NCBI RefSeq assembly: GCF_900099605.1
Contig: NZ_FNDK01000001.1
Location: 62,001 to 126,000 of the forward strand
Origin: Alteribacillus persepolensis
GTDB lineage: Bacteria > Bacillota > Bacilli > Bacillales > Marinococcaceae
Length of the DNA: 64,000 bases
Direction of reading: 5' to 3'
The notes below the pieces were generated by a model. That model did no database searches. It had not been told where the DNA came from and saw only the letters and a program-made list of their open reading frames with translations. The position numbers and the translations under genes are program-made. The first letter of the stretch is position 1, and every line of letters starts with the position of its first letter. Shown one piece after another: positions 1 through 8,185 of the stretch.

Positions 1-363
1 CCTGATGTGCATGCTATTTCGTGGGTGTATGCAAAAGATGCACATACCATCTTTTTTTCGGCTGACAGCCGCTCACGCATTGTTCGCAATCTGAAAGTAA
101 ACGACGGTGTTGTTATTTCTTTTATTGCCAATGGCTCTACCTACGCTATTCGTGGCAGAGCAGCTGTTGAAAAGGAAGAGATGCCCAACATTCCAATCAA
201 ACTCGCTTTAGTGAAATGTGTTATAGAAGAGGTGCGCGATGTGATGTTTTACGGAGCAAAAATGGTTTCGGCGCCTGCTTTTGAAAAAATATATGATTTA
301 GAAGCAGCGAGGAAATTAGATACGCAAGTGATGGATGAATTGAAAAGGGCTTCGTCGGGATGA
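1..363 (+). CDS. ylaL: Pyridoxamine-phosphate-oxidase-like protein (YlaL-like), 5' end cut by window
   Basis: The reading frame is open from the first base of the window and ends with TGA at 361-363, so the true start lies upstream. The visible 120 residues carry the split-barrel flavin-binding pattern of the pyridoxamine 5'-phosphate oxidase-like superfamily: an AISWVYAKD strand, a SADSRSRIVRNL segment and a hydrophobic VVISFIANGS strand. B. subtilis YlaL is a member of this superfamily encoded in the same neighbourhood, which supports the name. The substrate is unknown, and the protein is probably a soluble flavin-binding or related protein. Only the C-terminal part is seen, so the family call is moderate. 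Confidence 0.6.
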   Translation, partial: PDVHAISWVYAKDAHTIFFSADSRSRIVRNLKVNDGVVISFIANGSTYAIRGRAAVEKEEMPNIPIKLALVKCVIEEVRDVMFYGAKMVSAPAFEKIYDLEAARKLDTQVMDELKRASSG

Positions 364-571
364 TGGTAGGTCCTTTTTATTATTCATAGAGCTTGTATAT
401 AGAAAGATTTTTTAAGATTTCTTCAAGATATCTCCGTTTTGCTGTCAACTTTGTCCAAGTTTCAGCATAAGTAAGAATAAGCACCATTTTTCTTGCATCC
501 TCCGAAGCAACTCTTTTTGAGTCCCCTGAAAAAGGGAAAAGAGGTTTATTATCCAGTGGGGAGGAAATATA

Positions 572-1900
572 TTGAAAAAGGTATATGTGATAGATACAAA
601 CGTATTTTTACAGGATCCACAGGCCATGTTTCAATTTGAAGATAATGAGGTGGTTATACCAGCAGTCGTATTAGAAGAAATTGATACCAAAAAAAGATAT
701 ATGGATGAAATTGGAAGAAATGCACGACATTTTTCGCGGATGCTTGATCGCTTAAGAGGACAAGGGAAACTCCATGAAGGGATTTCGTTAGATAACGGGG
801 GGAAAATTAGAGTAGAGCTTAATCACCGGTCGCTGCAATATTTAAAAGAAACGTTTATCGAGGTGACCAATGATAATCGAATTTTAGCGGTAGCGATGAA
901 TTTACAAAAAGAGTTAGGAACAGCAGATCCCTCGAAAAGAGTGATTATTGTATCAAAAGATGCCCTTGTACGAGTAAAAGCAGACGCACTGGGCATCGCG
1001 GCAGAAGACTTTTTAAGCGATCGAGTGACGCAATACGATAATATATATAAAGGGAAGATTTATCAAGAGGTAGCAAAAGAAGTATTAAATGAGTTTTATG
1101 AAAAAAACATGCTGCCGGTTCGTACATTAGGAAAGGAGCGAATGTATCCCCATCAATTTATCGTGTTAAAAGATGCATTGGGCACCCCGGCTTCTGCGGT
1201 GGCTAAAGTGGATGAAACAGGAAAGTGGGTCAAGCCTTTTGCAAAGGAATTAGAACATGTTTGGGGGATTAGTCCGAGAAATGTTGAGCAAAAAATGGCG
1301 CTAGAGCTATTATTACGTGAAGACATTCCCCTTGTGACGTTAACAGGAAAAGCCGGTACCGGAAAAACCCTTCTGTCACTTGCTGCCGGTTTATTACAAA
1401 CTGAGGATATGGGTAAGTATAATAAACTGCTAGTGGCAAGACCAGTGGTGCCTATGGGGAAAGACATAGGGTATTTACCAGGGGAAAAAGAAGAAAAACT
1501 CAGACCTTGGATGCAGCCGGTATTTGATAATTTAGAATATCTATTTAACACAAAAAAACCAGGTGAGCTCGACCAAATTCTAGCTGGCATGGGATCCATT
1601 CAGGTAGAGGCATTAACGTATATAAGAGGCAGAAGTATTCCAGATCAATTTATTATCATTGACGAGGCACAAAACTTAACAAAACACGAGGTGAAAACGA
1701 TTTTAACTCGGGTAGGGGAAGGCAGTAAGATTGTTTTTATGGGTGATCCTGCACAAATTGACCATCCTTATCTTGACGAGTTAAATAATGGTCTTGCTTA
1801 TGTAGTGGAAGTGTTTAAAGACCAGGCAATCAGCGGCCATGTGAAGCTTGAAAAAGGAGAAAGGTCAGGATTGGCACAGTTAGCGGCAGATCTATTATAA
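572..1900 (+). CDS. ylaK: PhoH-family ATPase with N-terminal PIN domain (YlaK)
   Basis: This 442-residue protein has an N-terminal PIN-type nuclease domain (about residues 1-150, starting KKVYVIDTNVFLQDP with the acidic DTNV motif) and a C-terminal PhoH P-loop ATPase domain (about 230-440). Walker A is GKAGTGKT near residue 260 and Walker B is IIIDEAQN. The PIN-PhoH pairing implies an RNA-directed helicase or nuclease role, but the physiological substrate in Bacilli is not established. The TTG start at 572 is preceded by a GGGGAGG ribosome-binding site 5-7 nt upstream, and N-terminal homology begins exactly there. A strong terminator follows at 1934-1977, so the gene looks monocistronic or last in its unit. 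Confidence 0.9.
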   Translation: MKKVYVIDTNVFLQDPQAMFQFEDNEVVIPAVVLEEIDTKKRYMDEIGRNARHFSRMLDRLRGQGKLHEGISLDNGGKIRVELNHRSLQYLKETFIEVTNDNRILAVAMNLQKELGTADPSKRVIIVSKDALVRVKADALGIAAEDFLSDRVTQYDNIYKGKIYQEVAKEVLNEFYEKNMLPVRTLGKERMYPHQFIVLKDALGTPASAVAKVDETGKWVKPFAKELEHVWGISPRNVEQKMALELLLREDIPLVTLTGKAGTGKTLLSLAAGLLQTEDMGKYNKLLVARPVVPMGKDIGYLPGEKEEKLRPWMQPVFDNLEYLFNTKKPGELDQILAGMGSIQVEALTYIRGRSIPDQFIIIDEAQNLTKHEVKTILTRVGEGSKIVFMGDPAQIDHPYLDELNNGLAYVVEVFKDQAISGHVKLEKGERSGLAQLAADLL

Positions 1901-1933
1901 GCTTTTGTGACAGGAATTAATAAAACAACTTAA

Positions 1934-1977
1934 AAAAAGCCTGTTGTGACAAAGGACTACAGCAGGCTTTTTGTTTT
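1934..1977 (+). terminator. Intrinsic terminator after ylaK
   Basis: AAAAAGCCTGTTGT pairs with ACAGCAGGCTTTTT (one G-U pair) around a short loop and is followed by a T-rich tract. It ends the ylaK transcript. Confidence 0.85.
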
Positions 1978-2041
1978 TGAATAACAGCTGGTATATGATC
2001 CCGAAAGTCTTTGCTTTCTTTTTATGTTGGGGCGCGGGCAT

Positions 2042-2303
2042 TTACTTTTTTCGTTTACGATAACGCTTGGTGGCATTGTCTCTCATTTGTCTAAGGCAGT
2101 TAAAAGCTCTAATACAATGCTTAAGCGTAAAGACAGATTCTCATACCAATGATGGAGGTCATGTATGATGTGCTCTTTGTCTGTTATCTTCTGTTACCTG
2201 AGTAACGATAATCAGATGAGGCGCTTCCCGCTTCAAGCGGGCCCAAAGAGCCATCCAATCAGAAAGGGGGATTCTTATCACTACAGCAAACTCGATAGAA
2301 CCT
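2042..2303 (-). pseudogene. Frameshifted gene remnant, family not identified
   Basis: The complement of this otherwise empty stretch reads as protein-like sequence in successive frames. From about 2301 down to 2184 one frame gives SDWMALWARLKREAPHLII and continues to VTQVTEDN. Near 2184 the sense moves to another frame, TDKEHIIHDLHHWYENLSLR followed by LSIVLELLTALDK. Near 2090 a third frame finishes with the basic tail RDNATKRYRKRKK and a stop at 2042-2044. No start codon with a ribosome-binding site is present. At least one frameshift and probably two mark it as a decayed gene. The basic C-terminus and the adjacent long inverted repeat would suit a mobile-element relic, but I could not assign a family. 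Confidence 0.5.
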
Positions 2304-2349
2304 AAAGACAAACAGAGTTGTCTTTTTGTGGACAACTCTGTTTGTCTTT
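2304..2349. repeat. Perfect 19-bp inverted repeat, probable bidirectional terminator
   Basis: AAAGACAAACAGAGTTGTC at 2304-2322 is the exact complement of 2331-2349, with an 8-nt loop. It lies 15 nt beyond the stop of the minus-strand gene at 2365-2877 and at the edge of the gene remnant. It could end that gene's transcript, but its length and perfection also resemble a mobile-element terminus. Confidence 0.75.
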
Positions 2350-2364
2350 ATTGCACTATGTACT

Positions 2365-2877
2365 TTAGACAATTCTCAATCCTGTTACATGCGTGATAGG
2401 GTTTTCTTTATTACTGCCGTCGCCAAAATATATATGAATCGGCCCGGTTTCTTCTAATGGTTTTCCGTCTTGAGCAAAGCCAACAACAAATCGGTAAGCA
2501 TCATCCAAGCTGACAATATGATCTGTGTGATTTTCACCAGCCGTTTCAACCACGACTTTTGACGCGTTTTCGTGTGGTTTGGCGTTTTCTAAAAACGATT
2601 GAAATGGAATACCAAATGTACCGTTAATTAATTCTTCCTTTTTGCTGCGTATGCGGTTTGTTTGATTGCGCTTTGGAATTTGAGCGCCTTCTGTCAGTTC
2701 TTTATCCCACTGTTTCGAAATTGCCTTTTTGTATTCTTCCATTTCCTCATGTTTGCGGTTTTCTTCCCCAGTCCATACAGTCAAGTCAATTTTCCTGTCA
2801 TCAAAAATCCAAACCGTCGGGTCAAGAGTAATAGTATGATTAACATTGCCATGTATCATTACGATAAAATCCATCAT
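2365..2877 (-). CDS. Uncharacterised 170-residue Bacillaceae protein
   Basis: This soluble 170-residue protein has no signal peptide or membrane segment. Visible features are an N-terminal DPTVWIFDDRK segment, a charged middle with many Lys and Glu residues, and a C-terminal GPIHIYFGDGSNKENP block. Similar Bacillus proteins are sometimes labelled peptidyl-prolyl cis-trans isomerases, but I see no motif that proves this activity, so the function is left open. The ATG at 2877 follows an excellent GGAGG site with 7-nt spacing; a second in-frame ATG follows directly. It is divergent from glsA and converges on the ylaK side. Confidence 0.8.
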   Translation of the reverse strand: MMDFIVMIHGNVNHTITLDPTVWIFDDRKIDLTVWTGEENRKHEEMEEYKKAISKQWDKELTEGAQIPKRNQTNRIRSKKEELINGTFGIPFQSFLENAKPHENASKVVVETAGENHTDHIVSLDDAYRFVVGFAQDGKPLEETGPIHIYFGDGSNKENPITHVTGLRIV

Positions 2878-3013
2878 GTTGAGTCCTCCTTTTTTGCCGC
2901 ATCCTTTCCTATCTTAACATATCTGCTCCTTTGTATGAGTTGTAGAAAAGACGTTTACAATAATGGGAAAATGTGTGTCGAGGTAATGACATGTACGTGA
3001 GGTGGGATGACGG

Positions 3014-3937
3014 ATGTTTATTGCACAGCAAGAATTACAGGCCCTCATGGAAAAAGCCAAACCTTATGCTGAAAACGGAAATATTCCTGATTATATTCCA
3101 GCGCTTCATGAAATGGATGAAAACTTGTTTGGAATCGTCATAAGAAAAGACAACGAAATCGTAGCAGCCGGAGATGCGGATCATCGTTTCACGCTTCAAA
3201 GTGCTTCGAAAGTAATAAGCTTGGCGTTAGCACTTATGGATAAAGGAGAGGAAGTTGTTTTCAAAAAAGTAGGCATGGAACCGACGGGGGATCCGTTTAA
3301 TACGATACAAGCATTAGAAGAAGAAGAGCCTTCCAAACCGCTGAATCCCATGATTAATGCAGGGGCTATTGCAGTTACAAGTTTAATTGCCGGCAGTCCG
3401 GAAGAGAAAAAGCGGCGTTTGCTGGATTTTGTGCGGGAACTGGCAGACAATAACAAGATTTCGATTTGTGAAAAAACAGCACAGTCGGAATGGGAGCACT
3501 CAGATTTAAACAAAGCATTAAGTTATTTTATGAAAAGCCATAACGTGATTCATGGTCATATAGATGAGCTTTTGGACGTATATATCAAACAGTGTTCCAT
3601 TCAAGTCAACTGCAAAGAACTGGCTCGTATTGGCAGTGTAATTGGCGGAAATGGAAAAGATCCTGTAAGCGGCAGGCAACTCATTCCCCCGCGCATTGCT
3701 GCAATCATCAAAACATTTATGGTAACATGCGGGATGTATAACGCATCCGGTGAATTTGCGATAAGGGTGGGGATTCCTGCAAAAAGCGGCGTATCTGGTG
3801 CATTGCTGGGAGCACATCCAAATGGCATCGGTTTTGGTATTATCAGTCCGCCTTTAAATGAATACGGTAACAGCGCTGCGGGAATTAAAGTTCTAGAGGA
3901 AGTGTCTCAAACATATACATTAAGTATTTTTTCATAA
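3014..3937 (+). CDS. glsA: Glutaminase (YlaM/GlsA family)
   Basis: The 307-residue length and sequence match bacterial glutaminases, which hydrolyse L-glutamine to glutamate and ammonia in the cytoplasm. The serine-dependent beta-lactamase-like fold is indicated by Ser63-x-x-Lys66 in the TLQSASKV motif, by NPMINAGAIAV, and by the C-terminal GIPAKSGVSG stretch that lines the active site. The ATG start follows a GGTGGG site at 3001. B. subtilis has glutaminase ylaM at this locus. It is divergent from the uncharacterised gene at 2365-2877, and ylaN follows from its own likely promoter. Glutaminase links naturally to the TnrA nitrogen regulator encoded 20 kb away, but no TnrA box is visible upstream of this gene. 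Confidence 0.93.
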   Translation: MFIAQQELQALMEKAKPYAENGNIPDYIPALHEMDENLFGIVIRKDNEIVAAGDADHRFTLQSASKVISLALALMDKGEEVVFKKVGMEPTGDPFNTIQALEEEEPSKPLNPMINAGAIAVTSLIAGSPEEKKRRLLDFVRELADNNKISICEKTAQSEWEHSDLNKALSYFMKSHNVIHGHIDELLDVYIKQCSIQVNCKELARIGSVIGGNGKDPVSGRQLIPPRIAAIIKTFMVTCGMYNASGEFAIRVGIPAKSGVSGALLGAHPNGIGFGIISPPLNEYGNSAAGIKVLEEVSQTYTLSIFS

Positions 3938-3945
3938 GTGTCACC

Positions 3946-3974
3946 TTGCATTTTTTCTATATAACGGATAAGAT
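3946..3974 (+). promoter_or_regulatory. Candidate sigma-A promoter for ylaN
   Basis: TTGCAT at 3946-3951 and TAAGAT at 3969-3974 are 17 bp apart, about 35 bp upstream of the ylaN start. Both hexamers match consensus in four of six positions. Confidence 0.5.
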
Positions 3975-4008
3975 AGGAACAGGGAGTTAATGAGTAGGAG
4001 GGATCACC

Positions 4009-4290
4009 TTGAGCGTAAAGGCGTTAACGGAACATAGCGAGAAAGCATACGCTCTCTTGAAGGCCGACGCAGAAAAGATCCGCAAGTTGATTGAAGTACA
4101 AATGGATAATTTAACGATGCCGCAATGCCCTCTTTATGAAGAGGTGTTAGACACACAAATGTTTGGCCTATCTCGTGAAATAGACTTTGCCATTCGATTG
4201 AATCTAATTGATGAAGAAACCGGCAAACATATATTGTCTGAGCTCGAAAGAAAATTGGCAGCTTTTCATGAGGCTACGGTAGGGAAATAA
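4009..4290 (+). CDS. ylaN: YlaN, Fur-interacting iron-homeostasis protein
   Basis: This 93-residue protein matches the YlaN/UPF0358 family found across Bacilli. The small helical protein is known from Bacillus and Staphylococcus to bind iron and the regulator Fur, so it relieves Fur repression when iron is scarce. That role is taken from the family and is not visible in the sequence. The start is TTG at 4009, preceded by GGAGGG at 3998-4003. It has its own candidate promoter and a terminator at 4286-4334. In B. subtilis the next gene is ftsW; here pycA follows directly. Confidence 0.9.
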   Translation: MSVKALTEHSEKAYALLKADAEKIRKLIEVQMDNLTMPQCPLYEEVLDTQMFGLSREIDFAIRLNLIDEETGKHILSELERKLAAFHEATVGK

Positions 4291-4334
4291 TAAAAACCAG
4301 GCTATTCTTTTTGTAAAGGGTAGCTTGGTTTTTT
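4286..4334 (+). terminator. Intrinsic terminator after ylaN
   Basis: AAAAACCAGGCTA pairs with TAGCTTGGTTTTT (one G-U pair) and is followed by a T-run. Confidence 0.8.
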
Positions 4335-4465
4335 TATGAAGGGGAAAATATGACATTTTGAGCAGTATGCTGGATGATGACGCACTATTTTGAAGAAATC
4401 GTGAACAGAGTTGTGAATACAGGCGTATCATACAGCTTTTTATTGTTTATAACGCATTTATTTTT

Positions 4466-4493
4466 TTGACATGTGAAAAATACATGTTATGAT
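4466..4493 (+). promoter_or_regulatory. Sigma-A promoter of pycA
   Basis: A perfect -35 TTGACA (4466-4471) and -10 TATGAT (4488-4493) lie 16 bp apart, with a TG dinucleotide one base upstream of the -10. The transcript would carry a leader of about 85 nt before the pycA start. Confidence 0.8.
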
Positions 4494-4587
4494 AAAAATC
4501 ATATTTAGAATTGTCAGTCAAAAGTAAAGAAATAGCTGGATATGGATATTTGACTGAGTGGAGAGAATGATACCAAGGAGGAATTTT

Positions 4588-7500
4588 ATGAATGGCATAG
4601 GTAATATTCAAAAAGTGTTAGTAGCAAACCGCGGTGAAATCGCAATCCGCATATTTAGAGCGTGTACGGAATTACATATTCGCACGGTTGCAGTCTATTC
4701 AAAAGAAGATTCTAGTGCGTTTCACCGTTATAAAGCGGATGAGGCATACTTAATCGGTGAAGGAAAAAAGCCCATTGATGCGTATTTAGATATTGAAAGT
4801 ATCATTGAAGTTGCAAAAAGCAATGGGATTGATGCGATTCATCCGGGTTATGGCTTTTTATCGGAAAATCTTGAATTTGCCAAACGTTGTGAAGAAGAAG
4901 GGATTATTTTTATTGGACCAGGAACGGAGCATCTTCACATGTTTGGTGATAAAGTGCGGGCAAGAGAAACCGCAATTAAAGCAGGGCTTCCGGTCATTCC
5001 AGGAAGTGATGGACCGGTATCAAGCTTAAATGACGTAAAAGAGTTTGCCGACCAGCACGGCTTTCCGTTTATTATTAAAGCGGCCTTAGGGGGCGGTGGT
5101 CGCGGAATGCGTATTGTCCGCAGCAAAGAGGCGTTAGAAGAAGCATATGACCGTGCACGCTCTGAGGCAAAATCTTCATTTGGAAGTGATGAAGTATACG
5201 TAGAAAAGTTTATTGAGAATCCAAAACATATTGAAGTGCAGGTGTTAGGTGATAAAGAAGGTAACATTGTTCACTTGTATGATAGAGATTGCTCCGTACA
5301 GCGCCGCCATCAAAAAGTGGTAGAAATTGCACCAACTGTGGCACTTAGTGAAGAGCTGCGCGAAGAGATTTGCCAGGCAGCACTTAAGCTTGCTCAGAAC
5401 ATTGAGTATATCAATGCTGGTACGGTTGAATTTCTTGTGAACCCAGACGGAGAGTTTTATTTCATTGAAGTAAATCCTCGTGTACAAGTCGAGCATACAA
5501 TTACAGAAATGGTAACTGGAGTTGACATCGTTCAAACACAGTTGTTTATTGCTGCAGGAAAATCGTTACACGGACCAGAAATTGGCATTCCAACTCAGGA
5601 TAAAATTACAACAAATGGATATGCGATACAGTCACGTGTAACAACAGAGGATCCAGCAAACAATTTCTTCCCGGACACCGGAAAGATTATGGCGTACCGT
5701 TCAAGCGGCGGTTTTGGTGTGCGTCTTGATGCTGGAAACGGCTTTCAAGGGGCTGTCATTACTCCGCACTATGACTCATTGCTCGTGAAAGTTTCTACGT
5801 GGTCGCTTACATTTGAAGGAGCAGCTGCAAAAATGCTTCGGAACTTAAGAGAATTTAGAATTCGCGGTATTAAAACAAACATTGCATTTTTGGAAAACGT
5901 TGTACAGCATGAGCAGTTCTTAAGCGGTGAATACGATACTTCCTTTATCGATTCCACACCTGAGCTGTTTGTCTTTCCGAAACGAAAAGACCGTGGTACA
6001 AAAATGCTAACGTTTATTGGGGAGACCATTGTTAATGGCTATCCAGGTTTAGAACAAGAAAAGAAACCGGTGTTTGAACAGCCGGATATTCCAAAAGTTA
6101 AACAAAGTGAGCCGTTTCCAAAGGGAACAAAGCAAATACTTGATGAGAAAGGTCCGGAAGGTTTAGCAGAATGGGTGAAAAACCAGCAAGAAGTGCTGTT
6201 AACTGATACAACATTCCGTGATGCTCACCAGTCCCTGCTGGCAACACGTATTCGTACTAATGACTTAAAGAAAATTGCGGAACCAACTGCAAGACTTCTT
6301 CCGAATTTGTTTTCTTCTGAAATGTGGGGCGGAGCAACGTTTGATGTATCCATGAGATTTTTGCATGAAGATCCTTGGGAGCGTCTCCTGCTGTTAAGAG
6401 AAAAAATGCCAAATGTGCTTTTCCAAATGCTGCTGCGCGCTTCTAATGCGGTAGGCTATAAAAACTACCCGGACAATGTTATTAAAGAGTTTGTTGAAAA
6501 ATCAGCTAATGCGGGTATTGATGTCTTCCGGATTTTCGATTCACTCAACTGGATAGAGGGCATGAAGCTTGCAATTCATGAAGTAAGAGAACAAGATAAA
6601 ATTGCTGAAGCTGCCATGTGCTATACCGGTGATATTTTAGATTCCAGCCGAGATAAGTATGATTTAACGTATTATAAAAATGTAGCTAAGCAATTAGAAG
6701 ATGAAGGTGCGCACATTTTAGGAATTAAAGACATGGCCGGGCTGCTTAAGCCGGAAGCTGCTTATCAGTTGATTTCTGAATTGAAAGGGTCCATTGATAT
6801 TCCAATCCACTTGCATACGCATGATACAAGCGGCAATGGCATTATGACATATGCCAAAGCTGTTGAAGCAGGTGTGGATATTGTCGATGTAGCGGCAAGC
6901 TCAATGGCAGGGTTGACATCACAGCCAAGTGCAAATAGTCTATACTACGCTTTAAAAGGCACAGACAGACAACCAAACATTGATGTGAAAGCATTAGAAG
7001 AATTAAGTGAGTATTGGGATTACACTCGTAAGTTTTATAAAGGCTTTGAAAGCGGCATGAATGCTCCGCATACCGAAGTATATGAACATGAAATGCCTGG
7101 CGGTCAGTACAGCAACTTGCAGCAGCAAGCAAAAGCAGTCGGCTTAAAAGGACGCTGGAATGAAGTGAAAAAAATGTACCGCCGTGTGAATGATATGTTC
7201 GGTGATGTTGTAAAAGTAACGCCATCTTCTAAAGTAGTCGGAGATATGGCTCTATATATGGTGCAAAATAATTTAACAGAAGATGACATCTATGAAAATG
7301 GGGAAAACCTTGACTTCCCGGACTCTGTCGTTGAATTTTTCCAAGGATATCTTGGACAGCCGTATCAAGGATTTCCAAAAGAACTGCAGCAAATTATTCT
7401 TAAAGGAAGAGAAGCAATTGAACATCGTCCAGGTGAAGATTTAGAGCCGGTGAACTTCCAAGAAATTAAAGAGGATTTGTACCATAAACTGGATCGCCAA

Positions 7501-8037
7501 GTAACAAGTCATGATATGATTTCTTATGCACTTTATCCAAAAGTGTTTATGGATTTTGAGCGCTTCCGTCAACAGTTTGGTGATGTATCTGTTCTTGATA
7601 CACCAACGTTTTTCTATGGACTGCGTCTCGGAGAAGAAATCGAAGTAGAAATCGAACAAGGGAAAACATTGATTGTAAAGCTGATTTCGATTTCCAAACC
7701 ACAGGATAACGGCAACCGGATTGTGTACTTCGAGTTAAATGGTCAGCCGCGTGAAGTACTTATTAAAGACCAAAACGTCAAGACAACAGAAACAAGCCGT
7801 CCAAAAGTGGATAAAACAAATCCAAACCAAATTGGTGCCTCCATGCCAGGTACAGTTGTGAAAAAATTAGTGGAAAAAGGTGAAAAAGTGAAAAAAGGCG
7901 ATCACCTCATGATTACTGAAGCAATGAAAATGGAAACAACGGTACAGGCTCCATTTGATGGAGAAGTCAAGGATGTATACGTGACAGATGGCGACACTAT
8001 TGAATCCGGAGATTTGCTAATCGAAATCGAAAACTAA
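4588..8037 (+). CDS. pycA: Pyruvate carboxylase
   Basis: This 1149-residue biotin enzyme makes oxaloacetate from pyruvate, bicarbonate and ATP and so refills the TCA cycle. Domains run in the standard order: biotin carboxylase (about 1-450, with GGGGRGMR and the EVNPRVQVEH motif), HMG-CoA-lyase-like carboxyltransferase (about 525-800, starting TDTTFRDAHQS), the PYC/OADA linker, and a C-terminal biotinyl domain with EAMKMET, where Lys1114 is the biotin site. The frame opens earlier with a GTG, but the ATG at 4588 sits 6-7 nt after AAGGAGG and gives the usual family length. It is monocistronic between its own promoter and terminator. DarB, which binds PycA in B. subtilis, is also encoded in this window. 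Confidence 0.97.
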   Translation: MNGIGNIQKVLVANRGEIAIRIFRACTELHIRTVAVYSKEDSSAFHRYKADEAYLIGEGKKPIDAYLDIESIIEVAKSNGIDAIHPGYGFLSENLEFAKRCEEEGIIFIGPGTEHLHMFGDKVRARETAIKAGLPVIPGSDGPVSSLNDVKEFADQHGFPFIIKAALGGGGRGMRIVRSKEALEEAYDRARSEAKSSFGSDEVYVEKFIENPKHIEVQVLGDKEGNIVHLYDRDCSVQRRHQKVVEIAPTVALSEELREEICQAALKLAQNIEYINAGTVEFLVNPDGEFYFIEVNPRVQVEHTITEMVTGVDIVQTQLFIAAGKSLHGPEIGIPTQDKITTNGYAIQSRVTTEDPANNFFPDTGKIMAYRSSGGFGVRLDAGNGFQGAVITPHYDSLLVKVSTWSLTFEGAAAKMLRNLREFRIRGIKTNIAFLENVVQHEQFLSGEYDTSFIDSTPELFVFPKRKDRGTKMLTFIGETIVNGYPGLEQEKKPVFEQPDIPKVKQSEPFPKGTKQILDEKGPEGLAEWVKNQQEVLLTDTTFRDAHQSLLATRIRTNDLKKIAEPTARLLPNLFSSEMWGGATFDVSMRFLHEDPWERLLLLREKMPNVLFQMLLRASNAVGYKNYPDNVIKEFVEKSANAGIDVFRIFDSLNWIEGMKLAIHEVREQDKIAEAAMCYTGDILDSSRDKYDLTYYKNVAKQLEDEGAHILGIKDMAGLLKPEAAYQLISELKGSIDIPIHLHTHDTSGNGIMTYAKAVEAGVDIVDVAASSMAGLTSQPSANSLYYALKGTDRQPNIDVKALEELSEYWDYTRKFYKGFESGMNAPHTEVYEHEMPGGQYSNLQQQAKAVGLKGRWNEVKKMYRRVNDMFGDVVKVTPSSKVVGDMALYMVQNNLTEDDIYENGENLDFPDSVVEFFQGYLGQPYQGFPKELQQIILKGREAIEHRPGEDLEPVNFQEIKEDLYHKLDRQVTSHDMISYALYPKVFMDFERFRQQFGDVSVLDTPTFFYGLRLGEEIEVEIEQGKTLIVKLISISKPQDNGNRIVYFELNGQPREVLIKDQNVKTTETSRPKVDKTNPNQIGASMPGTVVKKLVEKGEKVKKGDHLMITEAMKMETTVQAPFDGEVKDVYVTDGDTIESGDLLIEIEN

Positions 8038-8047
8038 TTATAATGAA

Positions 8048-8094
8048 CAAGGGCTGTCTCAAAAGGGTTTTCTCCCCCTTTAGACAGCCTTTTG
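8048..8094 (+). terminator. Intrinsic terminator after pycA
   Basis: AAGGGCTGTCT pairs with AGACAGCCTTTT around a pyrimidine-rich loop and is followed by T residues. Confidence 0.85.
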
Positions 8095-8185
8095 TGTATA
8101 TGCACGGGAAAAGGCAACGGAGAAAAACCTGTTTCTCTCCTCGCTTTTCACCGTAATAAAACAATATAAAGGAGACCTTGTAATT

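Noticed and set aside
2926-3013. TnrA box upstream of the glutaminase gene
   Set aside because: The best candidate (TGTCGAGGTAATGACA) lacks the required A at position 5 and has the wrong spacing.
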